Positions 23,877-32,414 of a stretch of 64,000 bases of DNA are shown here, one piece after another. The position numbers and the translations under genes were made by a program. The stretch is taken from positions 124,001 through 188,000 of the forward strand of contig NZ_AQWN01000003.1 of assembly GCF_000376385.1 (NCBI RefSeq), written 5' to 3'. Under the pieces are notes generated by a model, which ran no database searches, was not told where the DNA came from, and was given only the letters and a program-made list of their open reading frames with translations. The stretch's first letter is position 1. Each line of letters starts with the position of its first letter. Source of the stretch: Desulfurispora thermophila DSM 16022 (lineage in GTDB: Bacteria > Bacillota > Desulfotomaculia > Desulfotomaculales > Desulfurisporaceae).

Positions 23877-25280
23877 GTGACCGCACTATATTATAAAACT
23901 ATTGCTGAGCTGGCCCCATTGCTTGAAAAAAAGGAATTGTCACCAGTTGAACTCCTTCAGTCCATTTTTTCCCGAATAGATGACCTTGATTCTAAACTAA
24001 ACTCGTACATCACGTTATTGCGCGATGAGGCATTAGAAAGTGCTAAAAAGGCAGAAACCGAAATAATGGCAGGTCATTACAAGGGACAACTTCACGGCAT
24101 TCCTATAGGATTAAAGGATCTTTTCTATACTAAAGGGATTCGTACGACTGCTGGTTCTGCTATTCTTAAAGATTTTGTGCCACAATACAACGCTACAGTT
24201 GTTGAACGACTTTTAGGAGCAGGGGTCGTTTTGACCGGTAAACTTAATATGCATGAGTATGCCTTTGGCGCTACCAACGAAAACTCACATTTTGGTGATG
24301 CCCACAACCCTTGGAATTTTGATCACATCACGGGAGGATCCAGTGGCGGAAGTGCAGCAGCTGTAGCTGCTGGATTAAGTGTGGCGTCTTTGGGGTCGGA
24401 TACCGGAGGTTCTATTCGTACTCCTTCGGCCTTGTGTGGGGTTGTAGGGCTCAAACCGACATTTGGCCGCGTAAGTAAGTATGGTGTAGTACCGCTTGCG
24501 TGGTCACTTGATCATATAGGACCCATAGCACGTGGAGTCGAGGACATTGCCATTATACTTGAAGAAATTGCTGGGTATGACCCCAAAGATCCAACTACAA
24601 AAAACAAGCCGGTGGAGTCATATCGTTCTGAGCTATTTAAAGGAATTGATGGACTTAAAATTGGTGTACCTATGAACTACTATTTCGATGATACCCATCC
24701 TGAAGTAGAAACAATGGTAAGAACTGCTATCCAAGCCCTTCAATCATTAGGGGGAGAGATTGTCGAGGTTACTATTCCTGAGCTTGCTCTTTCGATGTTT
24801 GCAGAAATAGTAACTATAAGCTCGGAAGCATCGGCCTACCATCATGAAACACTCGTAACCAACGCTGTAGCGTATGGTGATGATGTACGTCTTTTACTTG
24901 AGGGAGGCGAACTTTTTTCTGCCGTCCAATATGTAAAGGCGCAACAAGCAAGGCGAGTTATTCAAGAGGGTTTCAAAAGGACTTTCCAACAGGTTGATGT
25001 ATTGATTGCTCCCACAGTTCCTATCATGGCACCGAGGATTGGGGAACGACAAGTGGAGGTTAATGGGAAATTTAAAGATCCCGTTATGGAGTTCGTTCGA
25101 TTGGCTGCACCGTGTAATCTTACTGGTCTCCCCTCAGTCTCAGTTCCTGTTGGCCTTTCTTCTTCTCGCTTGCCAGTAGCAATGCAAATAATAGGCAAAC
25201 CCTTTGATGAATCGACAATTCTTCGAGTAGCGGCAGCGTACGAAAAGGAGTTCCCTTTAAACCTCATGCCAATTGAATAG
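23877..25280 (+). CDS. Amidase-signature hydrolase (GatA/AtzE-like)
   Basis: The 467-residue amidase has the Lys-cis-Ser-Ser triad segments: Lys in PIGLKDLFYTKG (about 80), GGSSGGSAAAVAAG (about 155) and GSDTGGSIRTPSALCG (about 178). GTG at 23877 follows CGGAGGTG. Length and motifs are close to GatA, but a lone gatA-like gene with only a small GatC/AtzG-like partner and no gatB argues for a catabolic amide hydrolase rather than tRNA amidation. The region is more AT-rich than its surroundings. It may hydrolyse an amide in the catabolic block; the substrate is unknown. Confidence 0.88.
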   Translation: MTALYYKTIAELAPLLEKKELSPVELLQSIFSRIDDLDSKLNSYITLLRDEALESAKKAETEIMAGHYKGQLHGIPIGLKDLFYTKGIRTTAGSAILKDFVPQYNATVVERLLGAGVVLTGKLNMHEYAFGATNENSHFGDAHNPWNFDHITGGSSGGSAAAVAAGLSVASLGSDTGGSIRTPSALCGVVGLKPTFGRVSKYGVVPLAWSLDHIGPIARGVEDIAIILEEIAGYDPKDPTTKNKPVESYRSELFKGIDGLKIGVPMNYYFDDTHPEVETMVRTAIQALQSLGGEIVEVTIPELALSMFAEIVTISSEASAYHHETLVTNAVAYGDDVRLLLEGGELFSAVQYVKAQQARRVIQEGFKRTFQQVDVLIAPTVPIMAPRIGERQVEVNGKFKDPVMEFVRLAAPCNLTGLPSVSVPVGLSSSRLPVAMQIIGKPFDESTILRVAAAYEKEFPLNLMPIE

Positions 25281-25462
25281 CTATAGCTGTGTTAAGTTGG
25301 ATAAGATGCTTCGCCGAAGGTCAGCAGGAGAGCCCATTTTAATTTCAGAATATTGAATATTTGCCAACCTTTTGATTACTTAATTCACCTAAATATCATC
25401 ATAATATTAGCCTCCTGGATACTCAACATCAGGGCCCCATTAAAGTATGCTTTCCTTAAAAT

Positions 25463-25493
25463 AAAAAACACCTCCAATTGTAAGGTGTTTTTT
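25463..25493. terminator. Bidirectional intrinsic terminator
   Basis: AAAAAACACCT and AGGTGTTTTTT form an 11-bp stem with a 9-base loop. The A-run and T-run let it work on both strands, between the amidase gene and the minus-strand methyltransferase remnant. The rest of 25281-25621 holds no gene that I can support. Confidence 0.85.
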
Positions 25494-25621
25494 AGTGTCA
25501 CGTCGCTCGGCATTCGCCTACCATTTCAGATTGCACAGCTAGAAAATGAAAGCAACAAGGGGTGTAGTGGTACGTCTGTACATTTTGCCCTCAATGCCCT
25601 GGTATTAGGGGATTTCTATTT

Positions 25622-26231
25622 TTAAAGTTTCCAAGTTGAGCATAGGAAAATGCCTATTTCACTATCCTCTTCATATACCAGGGGGTTTAGCCCATACTTG
25701 ATAAGGACTTCCTTCAAGTTGCTCCGGATAAATTCTTCGTAAAAGCTTCCCTCCAGTCGCTCTACCAGGGTTACTCCCAGCCGCCAAAAACGCCCGGCGG
25801 GCGCATTTATCCAGTCCATGATCAGCACCCTGTATCGCGTTACCCGGCGCATTTCGGCCAGGGCGCGTTCCCTCTGTAGCCGGGGCATTTCATGCAGGGC
25901 CATGCAAATGACGCTTATATCAAAAGAATCATCATCAAACTCCAGCTTAGAAGCATCCATAAGCTAAACTTTTAGCCTTTCGGGTGGCTCGGGACAGCAT
26001 GGCCGGGGAGAAATCGATACCTGTGACGCGGGCACCGCGTTTGGCCAACTCCATGGCCATAATGCCTGTACCGGTACAAACATCCAGTACTGCTGAATTG
26101 CTTACATCTCCCAAAAGTGAGGCAGCCTTTATTATCCTGGGGTACATGGCTGGAAGCACAAAAAAGTCATATATTGGTGCTGCAATATTAAAGAAGCGGC
26201 GGATACGGTGTGTCTGTTCGCTGTGAGGCAT
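25622..26231 (-). pseudogene. Class I SAM-dependent methyltransferase, broken by deletion/frameshift
   Basis: Two frames make up one protein. The upstream part (26231-25947) has the UbiE-like start and the SAM-binding motif VLDVCTGTGIMAMELAKRG, then ends soon after MLSRATRKAKS. The downstream part (25960-25622) resumes with MDASKLEFDDDSFDISVICMALHEMP and runs to a normal end. In intact relatives about 8-10 residues join these two motifs; here only about three codons remain and the frame changes, so roughly 20 bases seem lost. The two pieces overlap by 14 bp. The gene is probably inactive unless the break is a sequencing error. Confidence 0.75.
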
Positions 26232-26383
26232 ATGTAAATACTCTCCTTAGTGTTTTCTGTATTTTTACTCTAAAAAATCTCAATGGATTTTAAATATTTA
26301 GTGTCTTAACTGCCTATTGTAAAATAGAATTGGTTGAGATTGCAATAAAAATTCCCCTGTGGCGGGATCAGGTGGAGGAGAGT

Positions 26384-27151
26384 ATGTCTGATACTATTTT
26401 CATGATCCACGGGATGATGTGCAATAATTTGTGTTGGGAGAACTATAAAAATTTCTTCGTAGCTAAAAATTTCAAATGCATTACACCAAATTTACGCTAT
26501 CACGATATGAACCCGGAAGATGAGCCGGATCCGCGCATTGCTACCACCGGCTTGTTGGATTATGTTGATGATTTGGAGAAGGAAATAAAAAAGCTGGGTG
26601 CCCCACCCATCATTATGGGGCACTCCATGGGCGGTTTATTGGCTCAGATACTTGGCAGCCGTGGTTTGGCGAAAGCGCTGGTGTTGCTGACTCCGGCAGC
26701 ACCTTACGGAATTCCGGCACTAAAGTATTCGGTGATAAAAAGTTTTGCAGGAGTAATCAGACAGTGGGGATTCTGGAAAAAGTCTTTTCGATTTTCCTTT
26801 GATGAGATGGTTTATTCGGTGATGCATTTGCTGCCCCGCAATGAACAGGAAGAAGCATACAAACGTATGGTTTATGAGTCGGGGCGGGTGGCCTTTCAAA
26901 TAGGACTTTGGATGCTGGATTTTACCAGGGCATCCAAAGTTGACCCGGAAAAAGTGCAGTGCCCGGTGCTGGTGATTGCCGGCCGGGAGGACAGGATTAC
27001 GCCGGCTACGGTGGTTAGAAAAGTGGCCGAAAAATATAAGCACGTGGCTACTTACAGGGAGTTTGCAAACCACGCCCACTGGGTGATTGGTGAACCGGGC
27101 TGGGAAGATATTGCCCAGTATATTTATGAGTGGCTATTGCGGCTAAAATGA
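26384..27151 (+). CDS. Alpha/beta-hydrolase
   Basis: The 255-residue alpha/beta-hydrolase has the nucleophile elbow MGHSMGG at about 85-91, the acid in AGREDRITPATVV and the catalytic His in FANHAHWVIGEPGW. HGMMCNNLCWENY near the N-terminus is the oxyanion-loop region. ATG at 26384 is chosen because GGAGGAGAG lies just upstream; a longer frame from 26330 lacks a ribosome binding site. It is divergent from the broken methyltransferase. Esterase, lipase or C-C hydrolase activity is possible. Confidence 0.85.
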   Translation: MSDTIFMIHGMMCNNLCWENYKNFFVAKNFKCITPNLRYHDMNPEDEPDPRIATTGLLDYVDDLEKEIKKLGAPPIIMGHSMGGLLAQILGSRGLAKALVLLTPAAPYGIPALKYSVIKSFAGVIRQWGFWKKSFRFSFDEMVYSVMHLLPRNEQEEAYKRMVYESGRVAFQIGLWMLDFTRASKVDPEKVQCPVLVIAGREDRITPATVVRKVAEKYKHVATYREFANHAHWVIGEPGWEDIAQYIYEWLLRLK

Positions 27152-27260
27152 TTTCAGACGTTTTTTTGCCAGCAAATAGTGTATGCTAAAAAATAGAGCG
27201 GGTCGGTCGGTCTCGCACTTTTAGGATTGCTAGGTTTTGTTGTATAAGGGGGTGCTTGTC

Positions 27261-27935
27261 ATCTGCGGCCGCTATACGCTGACTGTTTCTCCGGAAAAAA
27301 TCAGCCAGACCTTTGGCGTTATGGTTCAAATCCAGTACGGCCCCCGCTATAACATTGCACCCGGGCAAACAGTGCCGGTCATCGGAGGTGAGGGAGCCGG
27401 GCGGTGGCTGGCGCTCATGCGCTGGGGACTTATTCCCCACTGGGCTAAAGAAGCCAGCATTGGTCACAAGCTGATTAACGCCCGGGCGGAAACCATGGCC
27501 GATAAGCCTTCTTTCCGGGATTCCTTTCGCCATCGCCGTTGCCTGATCCCTGCCGATGGCTTTTACGAGTGGAAAAGGGATGGCAAATCCAGCATTCCGT
27601 ACAGGATTGTGCTGCCCGGGCAGGAGCTGTTTGCCTTTGCCGGTCTCTGGGACAGGTGGGATGCGCTCGAGGGGAGCGTTTTCTCTTTCACAATAATCAC
27701 TACCGCCGCCAGCCCGGCCATGCAGGGGATTCACGCCAGAATGCCCGTGATCTTGAGTGACGAGCGGGAGTATGCCGCCTGGCTGGAAGGCTCGGATATT
27801 GGAACGCTGGAAAAAATGCTTCGCCCCTATGAGGGAAGGCTGCACATTTACCCGGTCTCCCGCCTGGTCAACTCGCCCAGGAATGATATGCCGGAACTGG
27901 TGCGGGAGCGAGAGGATTCAATCAAAGAGCGATAA
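27261..27935 (+). CDS. SRAP-domain protein (YedK/HMCES), abasic-site crosslinking
   Basis: SRAP proteins attach covalently to abasic sites in single-stranded DNA through the thiol and amine of Cys2, exposed when Met1 is removed. The family core is complete: CGRYTLTVSPEKI at the N-terminus, RYNIAPGQTVPV, INARAETMADKPSF, RCLIPADGFYEWKR and IHARMPVIL (the active-site His). The codon before the Cys is ATC, and AAGGGGGTG ends 6 bp before it, so ATC at 27261 is proposed as the start. GTG at 27252 would give three extra residues before the essential Cys and leave it internal. A terminator follows. Confidence 0.88.
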   Translation: MCGRYTLTVSPEKISQTFGVMVQIQYGPRYNIAPGQTVPVIGGEGAGRWLALMRWGLIPHWAKEASIGHKLINARAETMADKPSFRDSFRHRRCLIPADGFYEWKRDGKSSIPYRIVLPGQELFAFAGLWDRWDALEGSVFSFTIITTAASPAMQGIHARMPVILSDEREYAAWLEGSDIGTLEKMLRPYEGRLHIYPVSRLVNSPRNDMPELVREREDSIKER

Positions 27936-27957
27936 TCGGAATGGAATTACAAAACAG

Positions 27958-27984
27958 GCCCGCTGAGTGCGGGCTTGTATTTTT
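27958..27984 (+). terminator. Intrinsic terminator after the SRAP gene
   Basis: GCCCGC-TGAGT-GCGGGC is followed by TTGTATTTTT, a standard stem and U-rich tail 23 bp after the stop. Confidence 0.85.
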
Positions 27985-28093
27985 GGTAATATTGCTGGGA
28001 TAGGTGAGTTTTTGGTTTCAAAATATGTGCAGGGATGGGTGAGCAGGAAATTATCTGCGGCATGTGGAACTGTAAACCGAAATTAGAGAAAAT

Positions 28094-28122
28094 TTGTGCT
28101 TTATCGGCACAGTATAGATAAT
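28094..28122 (+). promoter_or_regulatory. Candidate sigma-A promoter of the McrBC-like pair
   Basis: TTGTGC and GATAAT are 17 bp apart, about 25 bp before the ribosome binding site of the gene at 28148. It is a fair but imperfect match. Confidence 0.4.
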
Positions 28123-28147
28123 CAGCAGAATAAGGTAGGTGAGTGCG

Positions 28148-29884
28148 GTGGGAATTACAGCTCTGCTACAGGAATTAATGCAAAGCTATACCAGTGCCCG
28201 TAGGGAAAGTTTTAAGAACCATCCATTGCACAACCTTCTCAAAGAAATTATTCACCAACTGGAAGAGTTGCCGGTCATACGCGACTATCCGGAAATAAAA
28301 GTTAAGGGTTCATTGGGGAAGGGCAATTGGGTTACGGTGCCCTGGATAGCATTACTGGATTCACGCATCACTACGTCTACGCGGAATGGCGTTTATATTG
28401 TCTTTTTGTTTGCTGCCGACATGTCGTTTGTTTACCTGACGCTAAATCAAGGTGTAGAAAATATATATGAACAATTTTGGACGAAGGAAGCAAAGGAGGT
28501 TCTGCGCAGTAAAGCGGTGGCTCTGCGGCAACGTCCGGATGTACGTCGACTACCAGGTTTTCGCCTGGACTGGGATATAGACCTGGCGGCGGACAGCGGG
28601 GTGGGCGCAAAGTATGTGGACTCAACAATAGCGTATAAGGCTTATGAGCGTACGGCTTTGCCTGCAGACAAAAGCCTGGCAGAAGATATTGCCGCTCTGC
28701 TGCAGGTGTACCGCGCATACGCGGATGAAGAAGGCACTACAGCCTCCAGTACAACTGCTGTTTTTCATGCGGATCCTGTGGAAAGGACAGGTGAAAGTGG
28801 CCTGAAAAGGCTCATTGACCAGGCATACCAGCGCATTACAGCCAGGGGATTCAGTTATCCCAGAGCGGAATTCTCTGCTTTTTGTGTCTCCTTAAAGAGC
28901 AAGCCTTTTGTGCTCTTAACCGGCATATCGGGAACCGGGAAAACCCGACTGGTGGAGCTTTTGGCACGTCAGTTTGGGGTTAGCGAGTATACCATTGCCG
29001 TACGCCCTGATTGGAGTGACAGCACGGATTTGCTGGGCTACCGGGATTTACAGGGGAATTTTCGTCCCGGCCCCTTGCTGGAAATATTAAGAGAAGCTAA
29101 TGCTCACCCGGATAAACCGTACTTTATTTGTCTTGACGAGATGAACCTGGCTCGAGTGGAGCATTATTTTGCCGAGTTTTTAAGTGTTATAGAAAAGCGT
29201 GACCGTTTGGAAGGTAAAATCGTAACTCCGCCGGTGTTGGGAGGTCTGGTCAGGGACAGTTCCTGGTCAGAGGTATATATTTCCGATAATGTGTTTATTA
29301 TCGGCACAGTTAATATGGATGAAACTACCCATCCTTTTAGCCGCAAGGTTTTGGACCGGGCCAATGTATTTGAATTTAACCATGTGGACCTTACATATCG
29401 CGTATATCCTCAGAAAGAGTTTGATGGAGTTTTGGATTGGACACCCCTACGCCCGGCTTATTGCCGGCTGGCGGAATTCTATAATCAGGATCCCCCTTTT
29501 TTTAATCAAGTCATTGCTGTGCTTCAGGAGCTGAACGCAATTTTGGAACCAGGTTATTTCCACATTGGTTACCGGGTGCGGGATGAAGTGTGTTTATTCC
29601 TCTGGCATGCTCGGGAAGCCGGGTTAGTGGATGACTTGAGTCTTGATCTGCAGATACAGAGCAAAATTCTTCCCAGAGTGCAGGGGAGCTCAAGCACTAC
29701 CAGACAGGTACTTGTCAAGCTCTGGAATTGGGTGACTGGTCTGGCTGTGGCCGAGGATGATCCCGACCTGCTGGGCAGAACAGCAGAACCACCGGAAGAT
29801 GTCCGCTATCCCAAAACTGCGCGCAAGATAAGTGTGATGCTGCGGCGTCTGGAAGAAGACGGATACACATCATATTGGGTGTGA
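28148..29884 (+). CDS. McrB-like AAA+ GTPase subunit with N-terminal MrcB_N (DUF3578) domain
   Basis: The 578-residue protein starts with an MrcB_N-type domain (about 1-165, with IKVKGSLGKGNWVTVPWIALLD). This domain is thought to recognise the target, often modified DNA. The AAA+ motor has Walker A GISGTGKT at 259-266, Walker B ICLDEMN with Asp330/Glu331, and the McrB signature NMDETTHPFSRKVLDRA. McrB-type motors hydrolyse GTP to move DNA and activate the nuclease subunit. GTG at 28148 is chosen because AAGGTAGG lies 8 bp upstream; GTG at 28139 would overlap that site. The nuclease gene begins 8 bp after its stop. Confidence 0.88.
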   Translation: MGITALLQELMQSYTSARRESFKNHPLHNLLKEIIHQLEELPVIRDYPEIKVKGSLGKGNWVTVPWIALLDSRITTSTRNGVYIVFLFAADMSFVYLTLNQGVENIYEQFWTKEAKEVLRSKAVALRQRPDVRRLPGFRLDWDIDLAADSGVGAKYVDSTIAYKAYERTALPADKSLAEDIAALLQVYRAYADEEGTTASSTTAVFHADPVERTGESGLKRLIDQAYQRITARGFSYPRAEFSAFCVSLKSKPFVLLTGISGTGKTRLVELLARQFGVSEYTIAVRPDWSDSTDLLGYRDLQGNFRPGPLLEILREANAHPDKPYFICLDEMNLARVEHYFAEFLSVIEKRDRLEGKIVTPPVLGGLVRDSSWSEVYISDNVFIIGTVNMDETTHPFSRKVLDRANVFEFNHVDLTYRVYPQKEFDGVLDWTPLRPAYCRLAEFYNQDPPFFNQVIAVLQELNAILEPGYFHIGYRVRDEVCLFLWHAREAGLVDDLSLDLQIQSKILPRVQGSSSTTRQVLVKLWNWVTGLAVAEDDPDLLGRTAEPPEDVRYPKTARKISVMLRRLEEDGYTSYWV

Positions 29885-29892
29885 ATTGTATT

Positions 29893-32331
29893 ATGGTTAC
29901 CAATCTGTTGATTATAGAAACCGATTACTTCGACGTTATTTGGAAAGGTCCGCGGCCGGAAAAAGTGCTGCAGGTTCTGCCGTCATTGCAGGCGGGTAAT
30001 GTTGCTAAGACAGTTATCCGGGGGAATTATAACTATCTGGCAATTTACCACAGTGAGTTGGGTGAGTTGGGGCCGGAAGTAAAGCATCCACCCTTGTTTT
30101 TTGAACAGCAGAACTATGAGTTGATCGTGGAAACGAAAAAAGCTGGTCATTTAAGCGTGTGGCACGAAAACCCGCTACTGAGGTCGGCTGTCCGGCCAGT
30201 TGACCGTTATGGGAAAGTCTATTCAGCTATCATAAACTTTGGCAGTGAAGTGGGAAATTCGGAGTTTGTTTTTCTCTGGAACGGGCGCCAGGTGCTAACT
30301 GTCGATATTGAGACATTCCCGTCCAAAATTGATTATCGTTTAGATTATGAGCAAATGTTGCAGGAAGTTCATACCGGGGTTCTGGGTTTGGTTTTCAATG
30401 TACTGACCAAAACATACCGTGCGGTTTCTTTCCGCAAATCCGGGCCAGCGCCAACTGGTGTGGAGTGGATGGCCATACTGCGTTATCTGATTAGGGACCT
30501 GGAAGTGGCAGTTCAAACTGTGGCGCGTCATCCTCACCATGCTCTGGTGCAGGCCGAGCGGATGTGCCGTTTGGATCAGGTACGCCGCCCGGCAAGAACA
30601 GCCAGGAACTGGTTGTTGCGTCACCCAGAGCAGTGGCAGGTTATCAACAGTAAAGTCCCACAACCGGTTTACGGCGGAAAGATTCCTGCTACCCATAAGC
30701 AAATAACCTATGATACACCTGAAAACCGCTTTGTACGCTGGGTCCTGGAACAAATACTTAAACGCTTGAGATATTTAGGGACAAAATACCGCCAGCAGGC
30801 ACATTGCTCCAGCCAGCAGGAGGTAAGTGCTTTTTTTCTTGAGTGTGAGACCAGAATAAAACGGCTGCTACAATTGAATTTCCTCAAAAATGTAAAGAAC
30901 GAGCATTTCAAATATAACATAACTTTGGTTTTGCAGTTTGGTGCTGGTTATCGAGAGGTGTTGCGTTCTTATTTGTTGCTACTCCGCGGTTTAAACATTC
31001 GGGGTGAAGTTTTGCGGGTGGGGTTGAAATCTATACATGAGCTTTACGAATACTGGTGTTTCTTACGGCTCAGGGAAATTCTCAACCACTATTGCCAGCT
31101 GCGCTCTCAAGATATTATTAGCGTACAGGGAAACGGGATTACGCTGAAACTAAAAAAGGGGTCGGACAGTCGCATCATTTTTCAATCCCCAGATGGCGCG
31201 TTTATTGAGCTGGGTTATAACGCGTATCCCGATGTTCATTCCCCCACAACGCCCCAGCGTCCGGATATGCTGCTAACTTTGGACCGTAAAACGCCAGGTG
31301 GGCGGCACCGGTACATCATGGATGCCAAATACCGGATTGATACAAGTTCTGAATATATTAGAAGGTACGGTGCACCTGGCCCCAGGGAAGAGGATATTAA
31401 TGTCATGCACAGGTACCGCGATGCTTTTCTGGCGGGTGATTCGGTCAGACAGGTGTATTCCCGGGATGTTCTGGGGGCGTGCATCCTTTTCCCCTGGAGG
31501 GGTGATTTCATACAGCACCACTTTTACCACAGCCTTTCCAAAGTGGGGATTGGAGCGCTTCCCTTTCTGCCAGGCGCAACCGGTTTAGTGGAACAATTTC
31601 TCAGGAGGTTGCTGGAGTGGCCAAATACAGCCCATATGGACCGTGCCATATTGCCGCGGGACCACGAGGTTTTTTGGGGACGGCGTTACCGCAACAACCC
31701 GGTGCTGGTGGGGACGCTGGGCCGGAAAAAGCGACGTGAACGCCTGGAATTTGCCCGAAGGGCGGGTTACTATCACATTCCAGTGGATAAATTTTCCGCG
31801 ACCAGGTTGGGGTTTGAGTATGTGGCGTTTTTTGTGGATGGCTGTGTGGAGTGTTTTGCCCAGACAGGTGAGACCACAGTGGTGAGGGAAAGGGATTTAC
31901 CCGGGATTACTGAACTGCGACCGATACACGGCGCTGGGGATAGGCTTTATTACAAAATAAACCTTTTGCCGGAAAGCTGGCAGTCTTTAGACCCGCCCAT
32001 TACGAATCCGCTCAAGCGCCGTTTTGATTTTATAGGTACCACTCTGGAAGCATTGCTTACTGCGCGAACTATTGATGAACTGCGCCTCAAGCATGAGACA
32101 GAGCGGCGATTGCTGGAAGCGCTAAGGGCGTACGGTATAGCCTTTGAAGTGATTGCGCTGGATGATGGTCGTTGGGAATTACTGCTGGCTGGCAAAAAGA
32201 CAACAGTTCGCCCGCAAATTAGCGCTGATGGTCTGGAAATCTGGATCGCCGGGGCGACCAGTCCGCACCGGGTTCCGGGCAGTATTGTTAGACAAAGGCC
32301 GGAATACGTGGTTGAGCTGTTAGAGGGTTGA
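29893..32331 (+). CDS. McrC-like DUF2357 nuclease subunit (PD-(D/E)XK)
   Basis: The 812-residue DUF2357-family protein is the usual partner of MrcB_N/McrB motors. A PD-(D/E)XK nuclease core is visible: RPDMLLTL at about 456-463 and MDAKYRID at 476-483 (Asp477, Lys479). The first 350 residues are the DUF2357 part that should contact the motor. About 300 further residues after the nuclease are unrecognised; the family is often near 500-650, so the tail is unusually long. ATG at 29893 is used, although GTG at 29875 overlapping mcrB is possible. No DNA methyltransferase is adjacent, which fits a type IV-like enzyme that cuts modified or foreign DNA. Confidence 0.82.
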   Translation: MVTNLLIIETDYFDVIWKGPRPEKVLQVLPSLQAGNVAKTVIRGNYNYLAIYHSELGELGPEVKHPPLFFEQQNYELIVETKKAGHLSVWHENPLLRSAVRPVDRYGKVYSAIINFGSEVGNSEFVFLWNGRQVLTVDIETFPSKIDYRLDYEQMLQEVHTGVLGLVFNVLTKTYRAVSFRKSGPAPTGVEWMAILRYLIRDLEVAVQTVARHPHHALVQAERMCRLDQVRRPARTARNWLLRHPEQWQVINSKVPQPVYGGKIPATHKQITYDTPENRFVRWVLEQILKRLRYLGTKYRQQAHCSSQQEVSAFFLECETRIKRLLQLNFLKNVKNEHFKYNITLVLQFGAGYREVLRSYLLLLRGLNIRGEVLRVGLKSIHELYEYWCFLRLREILNHYCQLRSQDIISVQGNGITLKLKKGSDSRIIFQSPDGAFIELGYNAYPDVHSPTTPQRPDMLLTLDRKTPGGRHRYIMDAKYRIDTSSEYIRRYGAPGPREEDINVMHRYRDAFLAGDSVRQVYSRDVLGACILFPWRGDFIQHHFYHSLSKVGIGALPFLPGATGLVEQFLRRLLEWPNTAHMDRAILPRDHEVFWGRRYRNNPVLVGTLGRKKRRERLEFARRAGYYHIPVDKFSATRLGFEYVAFFVDGCVECFAQTGETTVVRERDLPGITELRPIHGAGDRLYYKINLLPESWQSLDPPITNPLKRRFDFIGTTLEALLTARTIDELRLKHETERRLLEALRAYGIAFEVIALDDGRWELLLAGKKTTVRPQISADGLEIWIAGATSPHRVPGSIVRQRPEYVVELLEG

Positions 32332-32414
32332 TAAATATCCCCTTGTACAGCGGGCAGTCCAATTGGACAGCGGCCACCTTTTTGTGTTGAGATTAATCGA
32401 AGAAGATGTGGTGC

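Noticed and set aside
25353-25625. 90-codon ORF after the amidase gene
   Set aside because: It contains the bidirectional terminator hairpin and lacks a ribosome binding site.
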